This document shows positions 36,635-46,368 of a DNA stretch of 64,000 nt, one piece after another. The position numbers were made by a program, and so were the translations under genes. The notes under the pieces were generated by a model. It was not told the DNA's origin. It saw nothing but the letters and a program-made list of their open reading frames with translations, and did no database searches. The stretch comes from Desulfonatronum sp. SC1. GTDB taxonomy: Bacteria > Desulfobacterota > Desulfovibrionia > Desulfovibrionales > Desulfonatronaceae. The stretch is from positions 51,676 to 115,675 of the forward strand of contig NZ_PZKN01000011.1 of NCBI RefSeq assembly GCF_003046795.1, read 5' to 3'. Position 1 is the stretch's first letter. The number at the start of each line of letters is the position of its first letter.

Positions 36635-38740
36635 ATGGCTCAAGCCGCGATCAATCTCACCAGTATCGATTACTCCCGTTTCTCCGGATACGGGAACATC
36701 TTCCTGGCCGGGGGCGTGGTGACCATCCTGTTCGTGATGCTCATCCCGATGCCCACGATCATCCTGGACGCCATGCTCACCCTGAGCATTTCCCTGGGAT
36801 TCGTGGTGTTGCTTTCGGCCATGTACATGCGCTCTCCCCTGGAATTTTCGATCTTCCCTTCCCTGCTCCTGGTAACCACGCTGCTCCGACTGGCCCTGAA
36901 CGTGGCCTCCACCCGTCTGATTCTGCTCAACGGCGACCAGGGGCCTGGAGCCGCGGGAAAGGTGATCGAAGCCTTCGGCCAGTTCGTGGTCGGCGGGAAC
37001 TACGTCATCGGAGTGATTATCTTTCTGGTCATCTTCATTCTGAATAAAATGGTCATCACCACCGGTACCACACGCATCGCCGAAGTTGCGGCCCGGTTCA
37101 CCTTGGACGCCATGCCCGGCAAACAGATGGCCATCGAGGCGGATTTAAACGCCGGCCTGATCGACGAGACCGAGGCCAAACTATCCCGTGAAAAAATTCG
37201 CAAGGAAGCAGATTTTTACGGAGCCATGGACGGCGCGGCCAAGTTCGTCTCGGGGGACGTCAAAGCCGGCATGATCATTACCGCCGTCAACATCGTCGGC
37301 GGTCTGTTCATCGGCGTTTTCCAGCATGGCATGGACTGGGGCGATGCCGCGGCCACCTTTACCATCCTGACCGTCGGCGACGGCCTGGTGGCCCAGATCC
37401 CTTCGCTGATCATCTCCACCTCCGCTGGCATCATCGTCAGCCGTGCCGCCGCGGAAGCGGACATGGGCCAGGAGTTCCTCGGCCAGTTGACCCTGCACTC
37501 CAAGGCCCTGCGTCTGGTCGCCGCGATCCTCCTGATCCTGGGACTGGTCCCGGGGATGCCGACCATGATGTTCCTGCTTTTCGCGGGAATGACCTACGGC
37601 ATCTCGGTTGTTGCCGGAAGAATCCAGGCCGAATCCGGTCAAGCCGCGGAAGAAGCGCAAAAAAAACCGGCCCCCAGCCTGGACACTCCGGAAGAAGTTC
37701 AGGCATTACTGCCTCTCGACGCCCTGGAGCTGGAAGTGGGCTACGGCCTGATCCCTCTGGTGGACGAGGACCAGAACGGCAACCTGCTGGCCCGCATCCG
37801 CTCCATCCGCCGACAGTTCGCCCTGGATATGGGCGTGATCATTCCCTCGCTGCATCTTCGCGACAACTTGCAGCTCAAGCCCGGCCAGTACGTGGTCATG
37901 ATTAAGGGCAACCAAGTGGCGTCCGCGGAAATACTCATCGACCACTTTCTGGCCATGGACCCCGGCGATGCCAAACACCGCATCCAGGGCGTGGAAACCC
38001 AGGAGCCGGCCTTCAACCTGCCGGCCCTGTGGATCCCGGACAAGCAAAAAGACGAGGCCATGCTCGCCGGGTACACCGTGGTGGACCCGTCCACGGTCAT
38101 CGCCACCCACATCACCGAGGTCTTCCGTCGCAACCTGCACGAATTCCTGGGCCGTCAGGAAGTCCAGTCCCTCTTGGACAACCTGGCCAAGCGCGCGCCC
38201 AAGGCCGTGGAAGAGCTGGTGCCGGGGATCATGCCCCTGGGAACCGTACAGCGAGTGCTGCAGAACCTGGTCCGCGAGCAGGTTTCCATTCGGGATATGT
38301 TGACCATCGTGGAAACCCTGGCCGATTTCGGCCCATCCATCAAGGATCCGGAGCTGCTCACGGAATACGTCCGCGGCCGCATGGCCCGGACCATCGTAAA
38401 ACCCTACCTTGCCGGAGGCGGCAATCTCGCGGTGATCATCCTGGACCAGGACTGGGAGCGTCTGCTTCAGGAGAACCTGCGCAAGACCGAACAAGGGACC
38501 TACCTGAACATCGACCCCGGCCACGGCCAGAAACTGATCCAGGGCCTGCAATCAGCCATGGAACAGGCCATGGTCGGCGAGGGCCAGCCCGTGGTGCTGA
38601 CAACGCCCAGCTTGCGCTCGCATCTCGCCCAGCTCATCACCCGCTTCATCCCCACGCTGCCCATCATTTCCCAGGCCGAAATCCCCGCGGGGATCAATCT
38701 GCAATCCGCGGCAACGGTGAGGATGGCCAATGCAGGTTAA
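36635..38740 (+). CDS. flhA: Flagellar export-apparatus protein FlhA
   Basis: 701 aa. The N-terminal half has about eight helices with the conserved FHIPEP-type loop region (TRIAEVAARFTLDAMPGKQMAIEADLNAGLI). The C-terminal cytosolic domain docks chaperone-substrate complexes. AAGGA lies about 12 bases before the ATG. The stop overlaps flhF by 11 nt. Confidence 0.96.
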   Translation: MAQAAINLTSIDYSRFSGYGNIFLAGGVVTILFVMLIPMPTIILDAMLTLSISLGFVVLLSAMYMRSPLEFSIFPSLLLVTTLLRLALNVASTRLILLNGDQGPGAAGKVIEAFGQFVVGGNYVIGVIIFLVIFILNKMVITTGTTRIAEVAARFTLDAMPGKQMAIEADLNAGLIDETEAKLSREKIRKEADFYGAMDGAAKFVSGDVKAGMIITAVNIVGGLFIGVFQHGMDWGDAAATFTILTVGDGLVAQIPSLIISTSAGIIVSRAAAEADMGQEFLGQLTLHSKALRLVAAILLILGLVPGMPTMMFLLFAGMTYGISVVAGRIQAESGQAAEEAQKKPAPSLDTPEEVQALLPLDALELEVGYGLIPLVDEDQNGNLLARIRSIRRQFALDMGVIIPSLHLRDNLQLKPGQYVVMIKGNQVASAEILIDHFLAMDPGDAKHRIQGVETQEPAFNLPALWIPDKQKDEAMLAGYTVVDPSTVIATHITEVFRRNLHEFLGRQEVQSLLDNLAKRAPKAVEELVPGIMPLGTVQRVLQNLVREQVSIRDMLTIVETLADFGPSIKDPELLTEYVRGRMARTIVKPYLAGGGNLAVIILDQDWERLLQENLRKTEQGTYLNIDPGHGQKLIQGLQSAMEQAMVGEGQPVVLTTPSLRSHLAQLITRFIPTLPIISQAEIPAGINLQSAATVRMANAG

Positions 38741-39827
38741 GACCTTTCGCGGACCGGACACGCGGACCGTGCTCAAGCAAATCCGCGCCGAACTGGGGCC
38801 GGACGCGGTCATTCTCAGCACCCAGAACGGAACAGAAAATGGTAGACCCTGCTGTGAAATCATGGCTGCCCTGGAGCCGCCGTCCGTGGGAAACCGGCTC
38901 ACGAATCCCGAACAGCCGGATATCGCCACCCCTTCTGGCGGGGCCTATCCGGGCTGGAAGCAGATGCACCAGGAGTGGTCGTGTCTCAAGGAACATCTGT
39001 TCAGCGTCCTCAAGCCCCAGGCTGACTACAATCTGCTTTCTCCCCGCCAGCGCCAGGCTCTGGAATATCTGGAAAGGGAGGAAGTCCTGCCCGAGGTGGC
39101 CATGCACCTGTGGCGAGCCATGAAAAACGCACCGGATAAATCCATCCTGGAGGAGTTGCGGACCATAGTAGCCGTCAAACCCTGGACCGGACGGCACTGG
39201 CCGGAAAAGCTGCACGCCTTCGTCGGCCCGTATGGCTCGGGCAAAACCTCGTCCCTATTACGCCTAGCTCTAAACCTGCGCCGGGAATTTCCCAACCGCA
39301 GGATCGCCCTGGCCAACGCGGACCAGCATCACGGCAAGGGTCGTTTGTTGCTGCAACATTACGCGGAATTGGGAGAATTTCCCTTCGTGGATCTGCGCTC
39401 GCCCGAGGATTGGCGCCACCTGCACCGCGAAGCCTACGACATGATCTTCATCGACCTGCCCGGCCTGCCGGCGGGAGACCATCTCGACGCCTGGCTGATG
39501 GACAAGGAGATATCCCTGAAGGGCAACTGCGCCGTGCATTTGGTCCTCAGCCCCCATTATTCCAACACGATTCTCCAGCGATTTATTGAAAAATTCCAAG
39601 TCCCGGCCCTTTCCAGCCTGATCTGGACCAAGCTGGACGAGGCGGAAACCTACGGCTCCCTGGTAAACTTGGGCTACTCCACCCGGCTCCCCGTATCTGC
39701 CCTGTCCTACGGCACGTCGCTGAGTTCCAGTCTGGCCCCGGCGGATCACCAAAACCTCTGGAAACTGGTCTTCACCCACCGCCTGCCCAGGACCATCGGC
39801 GGCGGGCCGGAAAAACCTTTGCACTGA
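38730..39827 (+). CDS. flhF: Flagellar GTPase FlhF
   Basis: 365 aa. N-terminal MQVKTFRGPDTRTVLKQIR is the FlhF/B-domain start; the SRP-type GTPase domain has P-loop GPYGSGKT (166-173) and a TKLDEAETYG motif. FlhF sets the place and number of polar flagella together with FlhG. The third-base region normally reading DTAGR is replaced by FIDLPGLPAGD, an unusual G3. It overlaps flhA and is followed by flhG. Confidence 0.92.
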   Translation: MQVKTFRGPDTRTVLKQIRAELGPDAVILSTQNGTENGRPCCEIMAALEPPSVGNRLTNPEQPDIATPSGGAYPGWKQMHQEWSCLKEHLFSVLKPQADYNLLSPRQRQALEYLEREEVLPEVAMHLWRAMKNAPDKSILEELRTIVAVKPWTGRHWPEKLHAFVGPYGSGKTSSLLRLALNLRREFPNRRIALANADQHHGKGRLLLQHYAELGEFPFVDLRSPEDWRHLHREAYDMIFIDLPGLPAGDHLDAWLMDKEISLKGNCAVHLVLSPHYSNTILQRFIEKFQVPALSSLIWTKLDEAETYGSLVNLGYSTRLPVSALSYGTSLSSSLAPADHQNLWKLVFTHRLPRTIGGGPEKPLH

Positions 39828-39857
39828 CGACGAACTTCACGTATTCGCGAGGAAACC

Positions 39858-40694
39858 ATGACGCGCACCCAAGAACACAAACACGAACGCAACCCCCTCG
39901 TTCTCTCCGTAACTTCCGGCAAAGGCGGGGTGGGCAAGACCAACCTCTCCGTGAATCTGGCCTACACCCTCGGCAAGATGGGGAAACGGGTTTTGTTGAT
40001 GGACGCGGATCTGGGGCTGGCCAACGTGGACATCCTTCTGGGGCTGGCCCCGGAGTACAACATCTTTCACCTCGTGTACGATGAAAAGAAGCTGGACCAA
40101 GTACTGGTTCCCACGGAGTACGGCTTTTCCATCCTGCCCGCGTCCTCCGGGGTGCCGGAAATGCTCAAGCTGTCCACCGGTCAAAAACTGGAGCTGATCG
40201 AAGCCCTGGAGCCCTTGGGGCAGGAGACGGACATTCTGATTGTGGACACCGGGGCCGGGATCGGGGATAATGTGATGTACTTCAACTTGGCCGTGCAGGA
40301 ACGGATACTGGTCCTCACCCCGGAACCCACGGCATTAACCGACGCTTACGCCACGATCAAGGTCTTGCATAACAAACACGGCGTCCACAGATTCCGGGTG
40401 GTCGTGAACATGACCACGGACTCCAAACAGGCCAAACAGACGTTCCAGCGCTTGGCCGCAGCCTGCGACAAATTTCTCGACGGGGTTTCCGTGGACCTGA
40501 TTGGGTTCCTGCCCCAGGATCCGGCGGTCCGCCAATCCGTTATCCGGCAAGTGCCGTTCTGCCACACCCTACCATCCTCGCCAGCCGCCCTGGCCGTGAG
40601 AAAAATCGCCGAGAACATCCTGGCCTGGCCGCAAACAGCCAAAACCGATGGCAATATCAAATTCTTCTGGAAAAAACTCCTCTTCAACAACTGA
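39858..40694 (+). CDS. flhG: MinD-like ATPase FlhG
   Basis: 278 aa. Deviant Walker A SGKGGVGKTN near residue 20, then LLMDADLGLANVDILLG and VDTGAGIGDNVM. FlhG limits flagellar number by acting on FlhF. It starts 30 nt after flhF. Its C-terminus overlaps the called start of fliA by 47 nt. Confidence 0.94.
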   Translation: MTRTQEHKHERNPLVLSVTSGKGGVGKTNLSVNLAYTLGKMGKRVLLMDADLGLANVDILLGLAPEYNIFHLVYDEKKLDQVLVPTEYGFSILPASSGVPEMLKLSTGQKLELIEALEPLGQETDILIVDTGAGIGDNVMYFNLAVQERILVLTPEPTALTDAYATIKVLHNKHGVHRFRVVVNMTTDSKQAKQTFQRLAAACDKFLDGVSVDLIGFLPQDPAVRQSVIRQVPFCHTLPSSPAALAVRKIAENILAWPQTAKTDGNIKFFWKKLLFNN

Positions 40695-41463
40695 CGACTG
40701 GCAGCGCTTTGAGGATGGGCGGTTGGCGTGGAGCGCCGCCGATCCCGAGGTCCGCGGGTCCATCGTCACGCACTATGCCCCGAAGATAAAAATCATCGCC
40801 CTGCGCATGAAGGCCAAGCTCCCCCAGCACATCGAGCTGGGAGAACTGATCAGCGCCGGCAGCCTCGGTCTGATCGAAGCCCTGGAAAAATTCCAGGTGA
40901 GCTTGGGCATAAAGTTCGAGACCTACGCGGAAAACAGAATCAAGGGGGCCATGCTTGACGAGCTGCGACGCATGGACTGGTTTACCCGTGGCTTGCGCCA
41001 GAGAGTCCGGATATTGGATGAAAGCATTCGCAATGTAGAGCAGCACTCCGGTCGCGTCCCCACCGCCGAAGAACTCAAAACAATGACCGGCCTAAGCGCC
41101 AAAGAAGTCCAGGAAGGTCTGGAAGCCCTGCAAAATCAAGTCTGTATAAGTCTGGACGGTCTTGAGGACCATTTTCTTCGTTCCACGAGCACCACGAAAA
41201 ACGACCCCTTCTCCCATACCCTGCACCAACAATTGATTGACAAACTCGCGCAACTTATCGATGAATTGACCTCAAGGGAGCAGATGGTTCTCTCTCTGTA
41301 CTACGCCGACGAGTTGAACATGCGGGAGACGGCCCTGGTGATGAACATCACCGAGGGCCGCGTTTCCCAATTGCACTCCCAGGCCCTGGGCAAACTCCGG
41401 GACAAATTCGCGAAATTCCAAGCATCCACCCCTCACCAAACGAAAAAAAGGAGACAAGCCTGA
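40648..41463 (+). CDS. fliA: Flagellar sigma factor FliA (sigma-28)
   Basis: 271 aa from ATG 40648. Region 2 (HYAPKIKIIALRMKAKLPQ ... FETYAENRIKGAMLDELR), region 3 (TAEELKTMTGLSAKEVQ) and region 4 (REQMVLSLYYADELNMRET) match sigma-28. It directs late flagellar and chemotaxis genes. The start lies inside flhG and lacks a clear ribosome site; a later TTG is possible. Its stop overlaps cheY (TGATG). Confidence 0.93.
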   Translation: MAISNSSGKNSSSTTDDWQRFEDGRLAWSAADPEVRGSIVTHYAPKIKIIALRMKAKLPQHIELGELISAGSLGLIEALEKFQVSLGIKFETYAENRIKGAMLDELRRMDWFTRGLRQRVRILDESIRNVEQHSGRVPTAEELKTMTGLSAKEVQEGLEALQNQVCISLDGLEDHFLRSTSTTKNDPFSHTLHQQLIDKLAQLIDELTSREQMVLSLYYADELNMRETALVMNITEGRVSQLHSQALGKLRDKFAKFQASTPHQTKKRRQA

Positions 41464-41843
41464 TGGGTTACGACAAAAGCATGCGCGTTCTCGTCGTCGA
41501 CGACTTTTCGACGATGCGACGAATCATCAAAAACATTTTGCGCCAATTAGGATTCACGAATATTGTCGAAGCCGACGACGGAACCACGGCCTGGGAAGTC
41601 CTGAACAAGGAACGGATCGATTTCGTGATTTCGGACTGGAACATGCCCAAAATGACTGGCATCGAACTGCTGCGCAAGGTCCGGGCCAGCGAGGAATACG
41701 GCGATGTCCCGTTTCTGATGGTCACTGCGGAAGGCCTTCAGGAGAACATCATCGAGGCGGTCCAGGCCAAGGTTTCCAACTATATCGTCAAACCGTTCAC
41801 CCCGGAGACCCTCGGCCAGAAGATCGACAAGATTTTTGCATAA
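41463..41843 (+). CDS. cheY: Chemotaxis response regulator CheY
   Basis: 126 aa, a lone receiver domain with D13-D14, phosphoacceptor D58 (VISDWNMPKM), T88 and K110. Phospho-CheY binds the flagellar switch. The ATG overlaps the fliA stop (TGATG) and AAGGAG is just upstream, so translation is coupled. This fliA-cheY pair is conserved in the group. Confidence 0.94.
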   Translation: MGYDKSMRVLVVDDFSTMRRIIKNILRQLGFTNIVEADDGTTAWEVLNKERIDFVISDWNMPKMTGIELLRKVRASEEYGDVPFLMVTAEGLQENIIEAVQAKVSNYIVKPFTPETLGQKIDKIFA

Positions 41844-42010
41844 TATCCCGTTTTCCGTCACAACCCGCCGCGCTTTGCGTTCCTCACCGATGATCGAACG
41901 CGTCCGAACAGAGGGCATGGAGCCCGGATGCGCTCCACTGCGAACATGAACATCGAACCCGCGGAAAACAGCCTAGCAACCCGAACGAGGATCACCCAAA
42001 GGCATCCGCC

Positions 42011-42694
42011 ATGGCCAAACCACCTCCCGCTCCACCGCCCAATGAAGTCAACCCGTTGGAACGGGACGAGGAGATCCTCGATCAAGAGCCCAAGTCGGCC
42101 CAGGCAGCTCAAAAGGTCACTCTGGACCTGGACGACGCTCCTTTTCTGGACGATATTGAAGACGAAGCCCCCCCGGAAACAGAGGACGAGCCGGAAGAGC
42201 CTGAAGCCGGGAAGGTCGAGGAAGAGCCAAAGCCCGAAAAGTCTTCCCGCTTGATGCTGATCATCGGCGGTGTCGTCGCCGCTCTCCTGCTGGCCGGTCT
42301 GGCCTTCTGGCTCACGCGGCCTCCGCCACCGGAGCCAAAGATCCCGGAACCGGAACCGCTCCAGCAACCCCAGCCCGCCCCCGAGCCCAAGCCCGAGAAG
42401 TACACCGTCGATCTCAAGCCGTTCTGGGTCGCCTACACCCAGGGCGAGGACGTCATGTTTCTGACCTTGCACTTGGTTCTGGTCACGGAAGGCTCGACAA
42501 GCTACGTGGAAGTCCAGCGCAAGGAGATCATTCTTCGGGACGCGGCATATTATTTTTTGAACAACCGTCCGATTCCAGAAATCAAGCGCGAGGATGCCGC
42601 CGACGCGTTGAAGACGGACCTGATGTCGGTCATGAACCAGCACCTGAGCCACCCGCTGACCGACATTCTGATCAAGGAGTATTTGGTGCGCTAA
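42011..42694 (+). CDS. fliL: FliL-like flagellar basal-body protein
   Basis: 227 aa. A Pro/Glu-rich cytoplasmic N-terminus (about 75 aa, longer than usual), a single membrane helix (about 80-100, LMLIIGGVVAALLLAGLAFWL), a Pro-rich linker, and a periplasmic domain ending in LKTDLMSVMNQHLSHPLTD and IKEYLVR. FliL-type proteins associate with the stator. The next gene begins immediately after the stop. Confidence 0.78.
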   Translation: MAKPPPAPPPNEVNPLERDEEILDQEPKSAQAAQKVTLDLDDAPFLDDIEDEAPPETEDEPEEPEAGKVEEEPKPEKSSRLMLIIGGVVAALLLAGLAFWLTRPPPPEPKIPEPEPLQQPQPAPEPKPEKYTVDLKPFWVAYTQGEDVMFLTLHLVLVTEGSTSYVEVQRKEIILRDAAYYFLNNRPIPEIKREDAADALKTDLMSVMNQHLSHPLTDILIKEYLVR

Positions 42695-43018
42695 ATGGTC
42701 CAACAGGTTCAGCTTCCCGTGCTCCTTTCCCTGCTGCCCAAGGTCGGCAAGATGATCCAGGCCGAGCAGGATCGGCCGGCCATGCAGCAGGCCTTGGCGG
42801 GAAGTCTGATGCAGGAAGCCTTGAAAAAGGAGCGAGAGCGGATCCCCGAGGTGAAGAAGACCGAGGAGTCTTTTCAAGTCCGCCCTGAGGATGAACAGGA
42901 CCAAAGTCGGAGCGGCCGCCAACCCCGTCGGGATCACCGGCGTCAGGCGGAACCGGACGAAGAGCCGCAGGCCGGAAAAGACCCCTGGTCCGGCCAGATT
43001 GTGAACCTCAAAATCTGA
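42695..43018 (+). CDS. Hypothetical protein of the flagellar cluster
   Basis: 107 aa starting directly after the fliL-like stop. The first 50 residues are helical (VQLPVLLSLLPKVGKMIQ), the rest is charged and probably disordered (Arg/Glu/Gln-rich) with a short conserved-looking tail WSGQIVNLKI. No known family recognised. Tight spacing suggests a flagellar or stator-related role by association. Confidence 0.6.
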   Translation: MVQQVQLPVLLSLLPKVGKMIQAEQDRPAMQQALAGSLMQEALKKERERIPEVKKTEESFQVRPEDEQDQSRSGRQPRRDHRRQAEPDEEPQAGKDPWSGQIVNLKI

Positions 43019-43065
43019 ATATGTACGCAGGCGATTGAAAAGCTGTTCTTTCACGATCAGGAACC

Positions 43066-43488
43066 ATGCACACCTCATACTGGATCATACTCGTCTTGAG
43101 CCTGCTGGAAGTGGCCCTTCTGGCCGGGGTGATCACATTCTTTTTTCGCCTGCGTCGTTCCGAACAGCTTCTGGCCAAGCTGCAAAAGGGTCAGAATGAA
43201 TTCCTGAGCAAGATCGATAAAAGCGTGGACCTAGAGCAGCAGTTCCTGAACAATTTCGCGGAGCGGCAAACCGAACTGCTGCACCTGGAGACGCAGCTCG
43301 CCGAACGGGAAAAGCAGCTCCGCAATCTGCTCCAGCAGGCCGAGGGTCTCGCCCAGTCCCCCCAATTTCTGCGCCAGATCATTCTGTCCGGACACCGCAA
43401 GGGCCGCTCTATCAAAGCCCTGGCCCAGTCCACGGGTCTGAGCACCGAGGAAATCGAACTGATTCTGGAGCAGGGCGGATCGTCATGA
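43066..43488 (+). CDS. Membrane-anchored coiled-coil protein (DUF2802-like)
   Basis: 140 aa. N-terminal helix (5-27) followed by a coiled coil (about 30-95) and a C-terminal helix-turn-helix-like segment (RSIKALAQSTGLSTEEIELIL) similar to the DUF2802 domain found in flagellar operons. Function unknown. Stop and the next start overlap by 4 nt (ATGA), so it is coupled to the following gene. Confidence 0.6.
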   Translation: MHTSYWIILVLSLLEVALLAGVITFFFRLRRSEQLLAKLQKGQNEFLSKIDKSVDLEQQFLNNFAERQTELLHLETQLAEREKQLRNLLQQAEGLAQSPQFLRQIILSGHRKGRSIKALAQSTGLSTEEIELILEQGGSS

Positions 43489-44426
43489 GGCGCTGGAGCG
43501 GACCAACCCTCCCGTTCCACGCGACTCCTGAACGGGTGGAACGCTTTCGCGCCGACAATCGCCTCGGCGAAATGATTTCCGGCACGTTTCTGGGTTGGGA
43601 CGGTCCGGGCATCGGCTGGGTGGACTTTCAAGGGACCAAGCTGCTGGCCAGCATGGCCTCACGGCCCGAAGTCGGCAAGCGCTTGCACTTTCTGGTCAAG
43701 CAACTCATCCCGGACATCATTCTGCAAGAACTGTCCTCCTCCGGCCTGCCCGAAGCCTTTCCCCTGCTCCAACGTCTCTGGACCGAACAGAGCCGCCTGG
43801 AAACATCTCTGGCCTCCCTCTGGTCGTCCGTTCCACAGGCCACAGACTATCTCGAACAAGCCCAAGGCACAGCTCCAAACGCTGCTCAAAGCTGGGCCGC
43901 TCGCCTGGCCGCTTGGCGGAGGCTCCTAGACCAACGCCCCGAAGCACGCCAGGACCTCCACCGCCTCCACGCGGCCCAGGAGCCGATCAACACGGAGCTC
44001 ACCGCCAGGGGAATCGGCCGATTCTTCGTCCTGCCTTGGCTGGTCGACCGGGTACGCGGGGCCGGGCTGCTCCTCGGTGGCCCCCCGTGCCCTCCCGGTC
44101 AGGAGGACTCCGGACCATCCGCCCCTCAAGCCGTTTTCTTCTGTACGCATCCGGTCCTCGGGCAACTGGAGGTCCATTTCGTGCTGCCCGGAGCCCATCA
44201 GGCCCAACACCAGGGTTGGACCCTGCACCTGAACTTGGAGGCCATCCCGTCGCGTACCATCGCTTCCGTCTCGAAATGGCTTCTCCGGGCCTTTCCCCGC
44301 CCTGAATCCGGGGCGCTTTCCTTTCAGGGCGTCAAGCCACTGCCTTCGGGAGACCATTCCGGCCTCCTCCCGCGCTTGTTGCTCGCCTCGATCCCGGGAC
44401 GCCCCCGGTTGCATATCAAAGTATGA
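43485..44426 (+). CDS. Hypothetical protein, possibly FliK-related
   Basis: 313 aa. Residues 25-75 (GTFLGWDGPGIGWVDFQG ... VGKRLHFLVKQLIPDIILQEL) have the small beta-module seen in FliK-related hook-length proteins; the C-terminus (HLNLEAIPSRTI) is less clear. Position at the end of the flagellar block supports this, but there is no direct proof. The stop overlaps dus by 4 nt. Confidence 0.5.
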   Translation: MRRWSGPTLPFHATPERVERFRADNRLGEMISGTFLGWDGPGIGWVDFQGTKLLASMASRPEVGKRLHFLVKQLIPDIILQELSSSGLPEAFPLLQRLWTEQSRLETSLASLWSSVPQATDYLEQAQGTAPNAAQSWAARLAAWRRLLDQRPEARQDLHRLHAAQEPINTELTARGIGRFFVLPWLVDRVRGAGLLLGGPPCPPGQEDSGPSAPQAVFFCTHPVLGQLEVHFVLPGAHQAQHQGWTLHLNLEAIPSRTIASVSKWLLRAFPRPESGALSFQGVKPLPSGDHSGLLPRLLLASIPGRPRLHIKV

Positions 44427-45460
44427 CCCACTCCACGTCACCGACATATCCTCCCTTGCCCATTGCTCCGGAATACCCCTGGCTAGCCCCCCTGGCCGGA
44501 TTCTCGGACCTGCCATTTCGCCTGCTTTGCCGGGAGCAGGGGTGCGCCGCGGCCTGTACGGAAATGGTCAGCGCCAAGGGCCTGATCTACAACAACACGG
44601 CCACGGAACGCATCCTGGCCACCAATGTCGAGGACAATCCACTGGTGGTTCAGCTTTACGGCCCGGACGCCCAGACCTTGGGCCAAGCCATGGACCTCCT
44701 GTTGGAGCGGGGCGCGTGCCACTTCGACCTCAATGCCGGCTGTTCCGTGCCCAAGGTGACCAAGACCGGCAGCGGGGCCGCGCTGCTTCGCGAACCGGAG
44801 ACCCTGATCCGCATCGTCGCGACCATGGTCGCCAAGGCCGGGGAAGGTCGGGTGGGCGTAAAGCTGCGCCTGGGATGGCGCCCAGGAGAGGATGTTCTGC
44901 CGGATCTGGCCAAGAGACTGGAAGACCTCGGCGTGGCCTGGCTGACCCTGCACCCCCGCTGGGCCACCCAAGGCTTTTCCGGGCGCGCGGACTGGGATCG
45001 TCTGGCCTCGTTGCGGGAGCACGTCGCCGTACCGATCATTGCCAGCGGCGATCTGTTCACGGCCGAGGACGCTTGGCGCTGCCTGGAGCAAACCGGGGTC
45101 AACGGCGTGATGTTCGCCCGCGGCGCATTGTGGGATCCTGCGATTTTCCGCAAGTTCCTGGCCTTGGGGCCGATCGGTGGGGCGGGGCGGGGCGGACAGA
45201 CCTTTCATTCCACCCCGACTTACAGCCTGGATGTCGTCCGGCGGCACATGGAACTGGCCAGAGCGCACCAGGACGACCGCCGCGCCCTGCTAGCCATGCG
45301 CACCATCGCCCCGCGCTATCTGCGCCAGTTCGCCGGTGCCAAATCTCTTCGCGCCCAACTGACCCAAATCGAATCCTGGACCCAGCTCGAAAACTTGCTC
45401 GACGAACTCACGTTCGCGCTCAGTGAAACGACCGACCTCCCTCCCAAGGACGCAACATGA
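44423..45460 (+). CDS. dus: tRNA-dihydrouridine synthase
   Basis: 345 aa. FMN-binding TIM barrel: WLAPLAGFSDLPFRLLCRE, the catalytic-Cys loop NAGCSVPKVTKTGSGAALL, KLRLGW, and IASGDLFTAEDA. It reduces specific uridines in tRNA. The subfamily (DusA/B/C) cannot be fixed by eye, closest to DusB. It overlaps the preceding gene and ispH by 4 nt each. Confidence 0.92.
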   Translation: MTHSTSPTYPPLPIAPEYPWLAPLAGFSDLPFRLLCREQGCAAACTEMVSAKGLIYNNTATERILATNVEDNPLVVQLYGPDAQTLGQAMDLLLERGACHFDLNAGCSVPKVTKTGSGAALLREPETLIRIVATMVAKAGEGRVGVKLRLGWRPGEDVLPDLAKRLEDLGVAWLTLHPRWATQGFSGRADWDRLASLREHVAVPIIASGDLFTAEDAWRCLEQTGVNGVMFARGALWDPAIFRKFLALGPIGGAGRGGQTFHSTPTYSLDVVRRHMELARAHQDDRRALLAMRTIAPRYLRQFAGAKSLRAQLTQIESWTQLENLLDELTFALSETTDLPPKDAT

Positions 45461-46368
45461 ACATTGTCTTGGCCCAAACCGCCGGCTTTTGCATGGGCGT
45501 GGACATGGCCCTGCGCAAACTGGACTCTCTGCTTCACGGCCCGGACCAAAAATCCGAGGTCTGCACCCTAGGGCCGATCATCCACAACCCCCAGGTTCTC
45601 CAGGAATACGCGGCCTTGGGCGTGACTCAGATCAACGACCCGGAAGCCCTCACCCCGGGCCAGACCGTGGTCGTCCGAGCCCACGGCATTCCCCGAAACA
45701 TCGAAGCCGCGCTGCAAACCAGAGGCGTGCTTCTGGTCGACGCCACCTGCCCCAAGGTCAAGAAGGCTCAAGTGCTCATCGCCAGACAAGCGGCCCAGGG
45801 CCGCTTGATGATTCTTTTAGGCGAGGCGGATCATCCGGAAGTGCGCGGCCTGCTCAGCTATGCCGCCAACGGGGCATGTGTCGTGGATTCGGAGGAAGGA
45901 CTTGAAGAACTGCTCCAGGACCGGCTCGGCCCCTGCTTTCTGGCGGCCCAGACCACCCAGGACCAGGAACTGTACGCCCGGATGGCCGAGCTGTTGCGAC
46001 GACGGCTTGATCCGGACATTCCGGTCCTGGACACCATTTGCGCGGCGACCATGAATCGCCAGGAAGAAGCACGTGTCATCGCCGGACAGGTCCAGGCCAT
46101 GGTCGTGGTCGGCGGACGCGAGAGCGGCAATACCCGGCGGCTGGTCCAGGTGGCTGAACAAGCCGGCATCCGTTGTCATCACGTGGAAATCGCGGACGAG
46201 TTGCCCCTCGACCAGCTTCGAGGCTTGAACGCCATCGGCATCACCGCCGGTGCCTCCACGCCCAAAAACGTAATCCAGGCGGTTGTCCAACGCTTGGAAA
46301 CCATGTTACTTTCAAATCGCCCATCATTCATCCAACCTCTAGAGGGAGAAACCCGTGAGCCAAAATAA
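45457..46368 (+). CDS. ispH: 4-hydroxy-3-methylbut-2-enyl diphosphate reductase
   Basis: 303 aa. The three cluster cysteines are C12 (AGFCMGV), C98 (VDATCPKV) and C195 (DTICAATMNRQ). It carries a [4Fe-4S] cluster and performs the last MEP step, giving IPP and DMAPP. It starts 4 nt inside dus and ends 14 nt inside the called cheV start, so three unrelated genes are packed in one unit. Confidence 0.95.
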   Translation: MNIVLAQTAGFCMGVDMALRKLDSLLHGPDQKSEVCTLGPIIHNPQVLQEYAALGVTQINDPEALTPGQTVVVRAHGIPRNIEAALQTRGVLLVDATCPKVKKAQVLIARQAAQGRLMILLGEADHPEVRGLLSYAANGACVVDSEEGLEELLQDRLGPCFLAAQTTQDQELYARMAELLRRRLDPDIPVLDTICAATMNRQEEARVIAGQVQAMVVVGGRESGNTRRLVQVAEQAGIRCHHVEIADELPLDQLRGLNAIGITAGASTPKNVIQAVVQRLETMLLSNRPSFIQPLEGETREPK

